This document shows, in pieces, positions 25,782-34,115 of a stretch of 64,000 nt of DNA. Every line of letters starts with the position of its first letter. Positions within the stretch are counted from its first letter, which is position 1. The stretch covers positions 62,001 through 126,000 of the forward strand of contig CAZUDO010000127.1 of the NCBI GenBank assembly GCA_964618895.1, read 5' to 3'. A program made the position numbers and the translations under genes. The notes beneath the pieces are model-generated. The model made no database searches and was not told the origin of the DNA. It saw only the letters and a list, made by a program, of their open reading frames with translations. Source of the DNA: CAZUDO01 sp964618895. GTDB taxonomy: Bacteria > Desulfobacterota > Binatia > DP-6.

Positions 25782-27097
25782 CCGTGCGACCTCGCGCCCC
25801 GGCGCCCGATGGCGTAGATCACCAACCCCAGCAGGGCGGCGACCGCCGCGATCCCCGCCTCGCGCACGGTGATGCTGGTGAGCAGCCACCCGCAGGCCAG
25901 CAGCGCCAGCGTGGCGGCCACGACCCCGAAAGGCGCGCGGAACGTGGCCTCGGGCACGTCCCGCCGCCGGCGCAGCACCAGCATCGCGACGCAGGTGAGG
26001 ACATAGGTGACGAGCCGGATGATGGTGCCGATCGTGAGCGCCCCCAGGAATGAGCTCGACAGCGCCAGCATCAGCATCATCGCGGCGGTCACGAGGATCG
26101 CCACCCAGGGAGTCCGGAACCGCGGGTGGATCGCGGCGAATGCGCGCGGAAGTCCGCCCGATTCGGCCATCGCGAACGGCAGCCGCGGCGCAGCGAGCAC
26201 GATGGTGCTCAGGGCGCCGGTGATCGACACCAGGGCGCCCACGGCGATGAATGGCCCGCCCCAGCCACCCAGCACGCGCGTGGCGGCGTCGGCCAGCGGC
26301 CGCTCCGATTGGGCGAGCGCGGGGACGGTTCCCACCGCGACCAGCTGGAGCATGAGATACATGACCGCCACGAAGCCGAGACCGCCGAGCAACGCCCAGG
26401 GAAGGTCGCGGCGCGGGTCGCGGATCTCGCCCGCCGGGATGATCGCCATCTCGAATCCGGTGAACGCGAACACCAGGAGCAGGAGGGCCTTCGCGAACCC
26501 GCCGGACTCAGGGAACGGGCCCAGGATGAGACGCTCCGGGCTGACGGCGCCGAGCCCGGCGACGATCAGCAGCAGCAACGGCAGCAGCTTGGCGACCGTC
26601 ATGATGTTCCCCGCCAGCGCCGCGTTGCGGACGCCCACCAGATTGATGGTCGTGAGCAGGGTGGTCACGCCGACGATCACCGCGGTCCGCCACCCGGGCG
26701 TTCCTGAGGCGGGCCATAGCACGGGGAGATAGGCGACCAGCAGGTTGCAGAGCGCCGCGTACGACATGAGCCGGACGAGCCACAGGAGCCAGCCCACCTC
26801 GAAGCCGACCAGCGACCCGAAGGCGGTGCGCGCGTAGAGAAAGGGTCCCCCGGTGCGCTCGAATCGGCTTGCCACCTCGGCGAAACACAGGATGACCAGC
26901 GCGACCACAGCCCCGCAGGCCACGAACGCCGGCAGGCTCCACGGACCGATCAAGGCGTAGACCCTGGACGGGAGCCCGAAGATGCCCGCGCCGATGGTGG
27001 CATTGACCATCAGCGCGAACAGGTCCCAGCGCCGGATGCCGCGCACCAGTCCCGCGGCCGACGCAGTCGGTGCTGGCGTGGGGGGCGTCTCGCTCAT
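25778..27097 (-). CDS. APC-family amino acid permease
   Basis: The 439-residue, about 12-helix transporter starts at ATG 27097 (MSETPPTPAP). The APC opening motif is NATIGAGIFGLPSRVYALIG, as IGAGIFGLP, followed by FERTGGPFLYARTAFG and FTGFEMAIIPAGEIRDPRRDLP in the helix 6-7 region. It presumably imports an amino acid; cysteine or a related thiol fits the neighbouring dioxygenase, but sequence alone does not fix the substrate. It lies 55 bases after the dioxygenase gene. Confidence 0.83.
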   Translation of the reverse strand: MSETPPTPAPTASAAGLVRGIRRWDLFALMVNATIGAGIFGLPSRVYALIGPWSLPAFVACGAVVALVILCFAEVASRFERTGGPFLYARTAFGSLVGFEVGWLLWLVRLMSYAALCNLLVAYLPVLWPASGTPGWRTAVIVGVTTLLTTINLVGVRNAALAGNIMTVAKLLPLLLLIVAGLGAVSPERLILGPFPESGGFAKALLLLVFAFTGFEMAIIPAGEIRDPRRDLPWALLGGLGFVAVMYLMLQLVAVGTVPALAQSERPLADAATRVLGGWGGPFIAVGALVSITGALSTIVLAAPRLPFAMAESGGLPRAFAAIHPRFRTPWVAILVTAAMMLMLALSSSFLGALTIGTIIRLVTYVLTCVAMLVLRRRRDVPEATFRAPFGVVAATLALLACGWLLTSITVREAGIAAVAALLGLVIYAIGRRGARSHG

Positions 27098-27152
27098 GGG
27101 CGGCTCCTGGCGCGGGTGGCGCGCGCACGGCGGACGGCCCGGCGGCGGCCCG

Positions 27153-27728
27153 CTACTCGGTGTAGGTGAGCTGTCGCCGCTCGCGCCGGTAGCCGCCACC
27201 CTCGAGCGGATGGAAGGCGTTGCACCAGCTCAGCTCGCCCGCGTAGACGTGCAGCGTCACCGAGGGCGTCCGGTCCGCGTTCTCGATCATGTGGTACTCG
27301 AACGGCGGGATCAGGTGCCCGGCCTCGCCGACCCCCGCGAACACCACCGACTCGGGGGTGAAGCGGAGCGGCTCGGCATCGGGGCCGCTCTCGAGATCGA
27401 ACGACGTGACGCGGATGCGGCCGCGGTAGACGCACTCGACGCACCACACGCCAGCATGGTCGTGGAGCGGCGTGCCCTGGTCCGTGCCCCAGACCATCAC
27501 CACCACGCTGTAGCGGCCGGAGGGATCGCGGTGCAGGAGCCGGCGCGCGTACTTGTCGGCCGCCGGCGCGAGGTAGGTGGGATCCACGAACTGCTCGCCG
27601 CCGCTCACCACGTCGGCGAGTACGCGCTTCACGTTGCGACAGAGCTGGTCCACGTCGTCGGTTGCGACGGCGTGATCGAGCCGACGGATCAGATCATCCA
27701 CCTTCGCCGAGCGTGCGGCCATGGCCAT
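27153..27728 (-). CDS. Cysteine dioxygenase-like thiol dioxygenase
   Basis: This 191-residue cupin-fold enzyme has iron ligands H89 and H91 (PLHDHAG) and a third His in YHMIEN (H146). The Cys-Tyr cofactor pair of mammalian-type cysteine dioxygenase is conserved: C96 aligns with HDH-x4-C and Y162 with LHVYAG. It would oxidise cysteine to cysteine sulfinate with O2. A second ATG at 27722 is possible. It heads the run of permease, YeiH-like and TSUP genes. Confidence 0.85.
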   Translation of the reverse strand: MAMAARSAKVDDLIRRLDHAVATDDVDQLCRNVKRVLADVVSGGEQFVDPTYLAPAADKYARRLLHRDPSGRYSVVVMVWGTDQGTPLHDHAGVWCVECVYRGRIRVTSFDLESGPDAEPLRFTPESVVFAGVGEAGHLIPPFEYHMIENADRTPSVTLHVYAGELSWCNAFHPLEGGGYRRERRQLTYTE

Positions 27729-27858
27729 GGGGGCGCCCCTCCTTCGCGGCCGCGATGGTAGCAGAGGGCGCGCTCGCAGGCGATTCCGCCGGGCGCTCAC
27801 CGGAACGGCACGCGGCGCGGGCCGACCACCCCCGCGCCGCGCGACCGCATCGAGACGG

Positions 27859-28230
27859 TCAGTGCTTGCCGATGGCCAGCGCCTTCTCGCGCGTCTCGAT
27901 CCACTCGTTCTGGGGATGGAGTGGAGAGGTGTAGAGCGCGAACAGCTTGAGATCCTCCTTGCCGATGTTGATGACATCGTGCCGTGTCCCCGCAGGGACG
28001 AGCATCGAGGCGTGCTCTTCGAACGGATAGGCCTTGCCATCGAGCTTGATCTCGCCCTTGCCCTCGATGACGTAGTAAAGCTCGTCGGTCGCCGGGTGCA
28101 TCTCGTCGCCGAGATCCTCACCCTTGCGGAGCGAGATCAGGACCAACTGTCCGAACTTGCCGGTGTCCAACACGCGCCGGAACGCCTTGTTCTCCTTCGC
28201 CATCTTCTTGAGATCGATCGGGGTCTTCAT
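27859..28230 (-). CDS. Small cupin-domain protein
   Basis: The 123-residue single cupin has a first motif GDEMHPATDELYYVIEGKGEI and a second VPAGTRHDVINIG, with His and Glu at metal-ligand positions. It resembles small stand-alone cupins annotated near resistance or stress genes, but no substrate can be named. It precedes the dioxygenase by 130 bases and may be part of the same transcript. The 346 bases upstream (28231-28576) contain no gene or clear signal. Confidence 0.75.
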   Translation of the reverse strand: MKTPIDLKKMAKENKAFRRVLDTGKFGQLVLISLRKGEDLGDEMHPATDELYYVIEGKGEIKLDGKAYPFEEHASMLVPAGTRHDVINIGKEDLKLFALYTSPLHPQNEWIETREKALAIGKH

Positions 28231-28576
28231 CGTGTCCTCCCATACGGCCTGGTGGTCGCCCGGTGCGGGCGGCGGGACGCGCGGCTCGGGCGAATCGTCC
28301 ATCGTGCAACAAGCGGGCCGAGCCCGCGGCGCCGGAGATCGCCGCGCGGCGCGGTCGGGGAGGTGGAGCCGTCGGGGTGGCCCATCGCGCAGGAGACGAT
28401 TTCGCACGGAGATGGTGCGGACTCGGACCAGAATCAGCGTTCGCAGACGGGACGAGCGTCCGGGGGTGGCGCGCCGACCGACGCCCGGCCCCCCTGTCAC
28501 GCTGGCAGGGTCATGCGGGGCTGGCAGTCAGTGGGGCGGTACGCCGGAGCGCGCCGTCCGATCCTCCGGCACCGCC

Positions 28577-29728
28577 TCAGGGCAGGAAGAAGAACGCGAT
28601 CCCGAGCACCAGGTAGACCGCGAGCAGCAGCGCCCCTTCGAGCCAGTTGGACTCGCCGTCCTGGGCGACCAAGTTCACCACGCCCACGGCAATGCCGACC
28701 GCGAGCACCTCGAAGGGCGTGAAGCGCAGGTCCATCGGTCCGTTCGGGACCAGGTACGAGACGAATACCAGCACCGGCGCCACAAAGAGCGCGATCTGGA
28801 TGCTGGAGCCGATGGCGATGTTCATCGCCAGGTCCATCTTGTTCTTCATCGCCACCAGCACCGCGGTCGAGTGCTCGGCGGCGTTGCCGATCACCGCCAC
28901 CACGATGACGCCGATGAACACCTCGCTCACCCCCATCGTGTGGGCAGCCTCGTCCACCGCTCCGACCAGCAGCTCGCTCATCCACGCCACCGCCGCGGTC
29001 GCGACCGCCAGCGACACGGCGGCGCGGCGCGGCGACGGTATCGGGCCGACCGGCTCGTGCGCGCCGGCGTGCTCCTGGCCGGCGTAGAGATGGCGGTGGG
29101 TGCGGAGCGAGAACAGCAGGCTCAGGAGGTAGGCGGCGAACAGCACGATCGCGATCTCGAGGGACAACGTGCGCTCGGCGGCGATCTCGCGCTCGGCCGT
29201 GACCAGCGCGTTGCGGACCGCGCTCTCCCCGGCGAGATGAAACATGGCCGGCACCACCAGTCCGATGGCGGCGAGGGCGAGCAGGGTGGAGCCCGCGGCG
29301 GCGGCCGAGCGATCGAAGGTCTGACGCTCGCGCCCGAGCCCGCCCATCAGAATCGAGAGCCCCAGCACCAGCAGCACGTTGCCGATGATCGAGCCGGTCA
29401 GGCTCGCCTTGACCACGTCGAACTGCCCCTGCTGGAGCGCGAGCAGGGCGATGATGAGCTCGGCGGCGTTCCCGAACGTGGCGTTGAGGAAGCCGCCCAC
29501 GCCGGCGCCGAACCGGTGCGCGAGGCTCTCGGTCGCACTCCCCATGAGGCCCGCGAGCGGGATGATCGCGAGTGCGGCGAACACGAACACATGCACCGCG
29601 CCCCAGTCGAGCCACTCGGCCAGAGCTGCCAGCGGGATGAAGACGAGCAATACGAGCAGGAGCCGCTCGGGGGCGGGGAGCGGGAAACGCCCGGGTCGCG
29701 CGGCGCGGGCGGCAGCGGCGGGGGTCAT
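28577..29728 (-). CDS. cax: Calcium/proton exchanger (CaCA superfamily)
   Basis: This 383-residue protein has about eleven hydrophobic helices and two alpha repeats, GFLNATFGNAAELIIALLAL near residue 80 and VAVIGNAAEHSTAVLVAMKNKMDLA near residue 280, each with the G-N-A-x-E core of Cax-type exchangers. A further GSIIGNVLLVLGLS and GSSIQIALFVAPVLVFVS complete the repeats. It exchanges cytosolic Ca2+ for H+ across the inner membrane. Confidence 0.92.
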   Translation of the reverse strand: MTPAAAARAARPGRFPLPAPERLLLVLLVFIPLAALAEWLDWGAVHVFVFAALAIIPLAGLMGSATESLAHRFGAGVGGFLNATFGNAAELIIALLALQQGQFDVVKASLTGSIIGNVLLVLGLSILMGGLGRERQTFDRSAAAAGSTLLALAAIGLVVPAMFHLAGESAVRNALVTAEREIAAERTLSLEIAIVLFAAYLLSLLFSLRTHRHLYAGQEHAGAHEPVGPIPSPRRAAVSLAVATAAVAWMSELLVGAVDEAAHTMGVSEVFIGVIVVAVIGNAAEHSTAVLVAMKNKMDLAMNIAIGSSIQIALFVAPVLVFVSYLVPNGPMDLRFTPFEVLAVGIAVGVVNLVAQDGESNWLEGALLLAVYLVLGIAFFFLP

Positions 29729-29834
29729 GGGCGGGGAATGTGCATCAGCCGGCCGCGAGGCTCAAGCGCGGCCGGGTTGCCACGGCGGCGGGCCGCGGTC
29801 CCGCCCGCGGCGCCGCCCAGCCTACGGCCCGAAC

Positions 29835-29873
29835 GCCGGCGGCCCGGATCGTCACACGACCCGGGCCGCCGGC
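29835..29873 (-). terminator. Strong GC hairpin between the secreted-protein gene and cax
   Basis: A perfect 13-bp inverted repeat (arms 29835-29847 and 29861-29873, GCCGGCGGCCCGG and its complement) encloses 13 bases, inside which TCGT and ACGA can also pair. It starts 36 bases after the stop of the minus-strand gene at 29909. There is no T-tract, so it may end or stabilise that transcript. Confidence 0.55.
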
Positions 29874-29908
29874 AGAGTCGCTTCAACCAACGGATCGCCC
29901 GTGCGCCC

Positions 29909-30604
29909 TTACCGGTACATCATCTTCAATGTGCCCCAGGTGCTGGCCCGGTTGGGCGTGGGAACGTTGTCAATGGTCGTGAGGTGGAGCGGCTGGTTCG
30001 ACGGGAACCAGGTCTGCCCGCCGTCGAGGCTCAGCTCGGTGAAGACGTCGAAGAAGCTGTCGATCCGATACAACCCACCCCCGAGATCCCGCTGGGCGGT
30101 CCGCCCGACCGACGGGAACGTCGGACTCTCGCGGATCAACGTGCCCCCCGGCATGCCGCCGCCCGTGAGATCGAGCTGGAGCATTTCGGTGTCGAACACA
30201 AGATCGGGAATGACCGGAAGCGGCGGCTGGATCCGCACGGTGGAGGGGCGCAGGGGAAGGCTGTGGGGCGTCCAGTTCGTTCCCCCGTTGGTGCTGAGCT
30301 CCAGCTCGACGAAGATGTCGAAGAAACTGGCGATCGGCACCCCGCCCTGTGGAGGCATCGGCGCGCAGGCGTTGGGATCGTGCAGAATGGCATTCCGGAT
30401 CCCGACCGGACCCGCTGAGCCCGGGTAGAAGATCGGTCCCGGCGCCGGATATGCGCAGCCACCCGGTGGCGGCCAACAGTTCTGGTTCGTCTGGCACTGG
30501 GCGAACACGCTCGGCGCGACCAGCGCGAGCGCCAGGCCTACCGCGACGGCTGTGACGGCCGGACGAACGCGATGGAGTGGGCGGATAGAGTGGGCAAGGT
30601 GCAT
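29909..30604 (-). CDS. Secreted protein with an internal duplication
   Basis: The 231-residue product begins at ATG 30604, directly before a signal peptide that ends in SVFA (cleavage near residue 35). The mature protein contains two copies of one unit 90 residues apart: ASFFDIFVELELSTNGGTNW (92-111) and DSFFDVFTELSLDGGQTW (182-199), each followed by a proline-rich LPL/PLHL strand. N-terminal cysteines (CQTNQNC, GGC, ACAP) may form disulfides. I do not recognise a named family. The 226 bases upstream hold no assignable motif beyond a possible promoter region. Confidence 0.6.
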   Translation of the reverse strand: MHLAHSIRPLHRVRPAVTAVAVGLALALVAPSVFAQCQTNQNCWPPPGGCAYPAPGPIFYPGSAGPVGIRNAILHDPNACAPMPPQGGVPIASFFDIFVELELSTNGGTNWTPHSLPLRPSTVRIQPPLPVIPDLVFDTEMLQLDLTGGGMPGGTLIRESPTFPSVGRTAQRDLGGGLYRIDSFFDVFTELSLDGGQTWFPSNQPLHLTTIDNVPTPNRASTWGTLKMMYR

Positions 30605-30830
30605 GGGAACCTCCCCGTGCGCAGGGTCTCCTCGGGCGCGGCCGTGCGCACGGCGCACGCCTGCGCAAATATTAAGCTTCGCACCTCCCCGGCGGGTAAA
30701 TGATTCTCCGGGGCCTGTGGATTCACGCGCGCCCTGGATTCCGAGACCGGCGGTAAGTACGGGCCGGCCATCCGGATCTGGCTGAAGTTTAGCCACGCGC
30801 GAGGCGCGGCCCGCGGGCTCGCGACGCCGC

Positions 30831-31166
30831 TCAGTAGTCCCTTCGGATCGCGTAGCGTTCCGGGGTCGCGCGGAAGATGGCCAGCGTCGAGTCGCTGATG
30901 AAGAAATAGGGCCCGTCGCGACGCTCCAGGCGCGGCGACCGGCGGTCGGGAAAGAACCGCGCGCCGCTGACCGGATCGCGCAGGATGCCGCACCAGCGCA
31001 CCGGATCGCGGCGGAATCGTTCGAGCGTCGCCGCGCGCGCGAAGCGATAGATCTCGCCGTTCACCCGGGCGCGCAGCGTGCTGTCGAGCGCGCCGAGCGA
31101 GCGCGGATCCACCGGGTCGCGGAGCGTGCGACCCATGTGCTCGAGGAGGAAGTCGGCCGCCTGCAC
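30831..31166 (-). CDS. YHS-like domain protein (body after in-frame TGA)
   Basis: The 111 residues contain two YHS-like units: NGEIYRFARAATLERFRRDPVRWCG and DGPYFFISDSTLAIFRATPERYA, joined by a LRDPVSGARFFPDRR linker. YHS modules bind metals in some ATPases and stand-alone proteins. GTG 31166 is an unconvincing start: reading the same frame upstream gives SGAGCLPSAPVQAAD, then a TGA at 31199-31197, then a signal-peptide sequence that begins with a GTG coupled to the kinase stop. The gene therefore looks interrupted rather than truly starting here; see the next entry. Confidence 0.5.
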   Translation of the reverse strand: MQAADFLLEHMGRTLRDPVDPRSLGALDSTLRARVNGEIYRFARAATLERFRRDPVRWCGILRDPVSGARFFPDRRSPRLERRDGPYFFISDSTLAIFRATPERYAIRRDY

Positions 31167-31196
31167 GGGCGCCGAGGGCAGACAGCCCGCGCCGCT

Positions 31197-31274
31197 TCAG
31201 GTGTAACGGCTGGCGGCGGCGGCGGGGAGGGTCGCGAGGATCGTGACCACCAGTGCGGCGGCCCGCGCCCTCAC
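31197..31274 (-). other. In-frame signal-peptide segment cut off by TGA
   Basis: From a GTG at 31274, which overlaps the kinase stop as GTGA, the frame reads MRARAAALVVTILATL, PAAAASRYT, then TGA (31199-31197). This looks like a complete export signal and is in the same frame as the YHS-like gene just downstream. One nonsense substitution, or a sequencing error, would explain the split. A selenocysteine reading is unlikely because nothing else suggests a Sec family here. Confidence 0.45.
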
Positions 31275-32614
31275 GCTCCCAGTCCCCGCAACGGCAGACG
31301 CACCGTGGCGACGCAGCCGCGTGCGCCCTCGCGGTTCCCGAGCGTCACCGTGCCTCCGTGCGCCTCGGCGATCTGGCGGCACAACGCGAGCCCGATGCCC
31401 GTGCCACCCGGCTTGGTGGTGAAGAATGGCACGAACAGGTTGCCAGAATCGGCGATGCCGGGTCCGTCGTCCTCGATTCGCGCCGTCAGCCAGTTGCCCT
31501 CCGAGGTCCAGCTCACGCGCACGCCGCCGCCGGTCTCGAGCGCCGCGTCGGCGGCATTGCGAACCAGGTTGATGAGCAGCGCCTCGAGCTGATCGGGATC
31601 CACGACCAGCGCCAGATCGGGCCCGCCTTCGACCGTGACCCGCGTCCGGGTCTCGAGCGCCGCGATGCGACGCATCGCCTCGGCGAGCGCAACGGGACGG
31701 GGCGTCGGGCGCGGGAGCCGGGTGAGGCGCGCGTAGGCCTGGATGAAACGCCCGAGCGTCTCGGCGCGCGATTCGATCACTCCGAGCCCCTCGGTGAGAT
31801 CCGCCGCGGCCGCGGCCGGCCCGCCGGCCCGGCCGAGCGCGTCCCGCAGGCTGCCGGCGATGGACTTGATCGGCGCCAGCGAGTTGTTGATCTCATGGCT
31901 CAGGACGCGGATCAGCCGCTGGAACGCGAGACGCTCCTCCTCGCGCAGCGCGCGTGTGAGATCGGTGAGCACGAGGAGCCGGTGGGGCCGGCCCTCCCAG
32001 CGATAGCTGCCGTGACGTGCCTCGAGCCGGCCCATGCGGCCGCGGAGCGCGAGCTCGATCAGGCGCGGCGACTCGCCCGCCAGCGCGGGGGCGAGCCCCA
32101 GGGCTTCGGCGCTTAAGCCCAGCGCCCGCTCGGAGGGGAGGCCGAGGAGGGCTTCACCGCCGCGATTCAACAGCTTGAGCCGGCCGGCTTCGTCGAACGT
32201 AAACACCGCGACGTCGATCGCCTCCATCACCCGGCGGAGCAGCCCCAGCGCCTCGACCGCGTCGAGGCGCTGCTGGCGCAGCGTGTCGGCGAGCGCGTTG
32301 ATCTCGTGGTACGCGAGCCCGAGCGGCCCGCGGGTGTCGGCGCCGCGGGCGCGGATCGAGTAATCCCCCACCCGGAGCGCGGCGAGCAGGTTGGAGAGGG
32401 TCTGGAGCGAAGTGACGACATGCCGGCGCAACGCGAGCGCGCACATGAGCCATGTGGCCAAGGTGAGGATGGTGAGCGTGAGACGCAGACTCGCCCGGTT
32501 CGGGATGGCCCACACGGCGACGAGGGCGACCACCAGCGCGGGGGCGCCGCCCGCCAGGGCGAGCCAAGTGATCCGGGTCTCGTGGCGCAGGCGGGGGCGC
32601 GGCGGGCGGGGCAC
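31271..32614 (-). CDS. NtrY/NtrB-like sensor histidine kinase
   Basis: The 447-residue kinase starts at GTG 32614. It has two membrane helices near residues 17-64 (WLALAGGAPALVVALVAVWAI and LRLTLTILTLATWLMCALAL), a HAMP-like linker, a PAS-like region (EAIDVAVFTFDEAGRL, 131-146), the phosphoacceptor H240 in LSHEINNSLAPI, then NLVRNAADA, DDGPGIAD, FFTTKPGGTGIGLALC and a final GTVTLGNREGARG. The PIK/NN-type H-box marks the NtrY/NtrB branch, which works with sigma-54 regulators such as its upstream neighbour. Confidence 0.87.
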   Translation of the reverse strand: MPRPPRPRLRHETRITWLALAGGAPALVVALVAVWAIPNRASLRLTLTILTLATWLMCALALRRHVVTSLQTLSNLLAALRVGDYSIRARGADTRGPLGLAYHEINALADTLRQQRLDAVEALGLLRRVMEAIDVAVFTFDEAGRLKLLNRGGEALLGLPSERALGLSAEALGLAPALAGESPRLIELALRGRMGRLEARHGSYRWEGRPHRLLVLTDLTRALREEERLAFQRLIRVLSHEINNSLAPIKSIAGSLRDALGRAGGPAAAAADLTEGLGVIESRAETLGRFIQAYARLTRLPRPTPRPVALAEAMRRIAALETRTRVTVEGGPDLALVVDPDQLEALLINLVRNAADAALETGGGVRVSWTSEGNWLTARIEDDGPGIADSGNLFVPFFTTKPGGTGIGLALCRQIAEAHGGTVTLGNREGARGCVATVRLPLRGLGA

Positions 32615-32631
32615 GTTCGGGGTCCCGGGGG

Positions 32632-33996
<1,365 letters not shown>

Positions 33997-34115
33997 GGCG
34001 CGCAGACTATCGCCGCCGCGTGGGAGATGCCAGACGGGGGGCACTGTCTGTGGCGCCGGCGGCGGATCCCGCGCCCCACGCGGGACCCGCCCCTGCCGGC
34101 GGCGCCGGCTCGACA

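Noticed and set aside
28231..28576. Search for a gene or regulatory element in the gap between the cupin and cax genes
   Set aside because: Only Arg-rich frames without RBS or motif; nothing supportable.
31197..31199. TGA as a selenocysteine codon in the YHS-like gene
   Set aside because: No known Sec-containing YHS family and no sign of the recoding context; a nonsense mutation or sequencing error is simpler.
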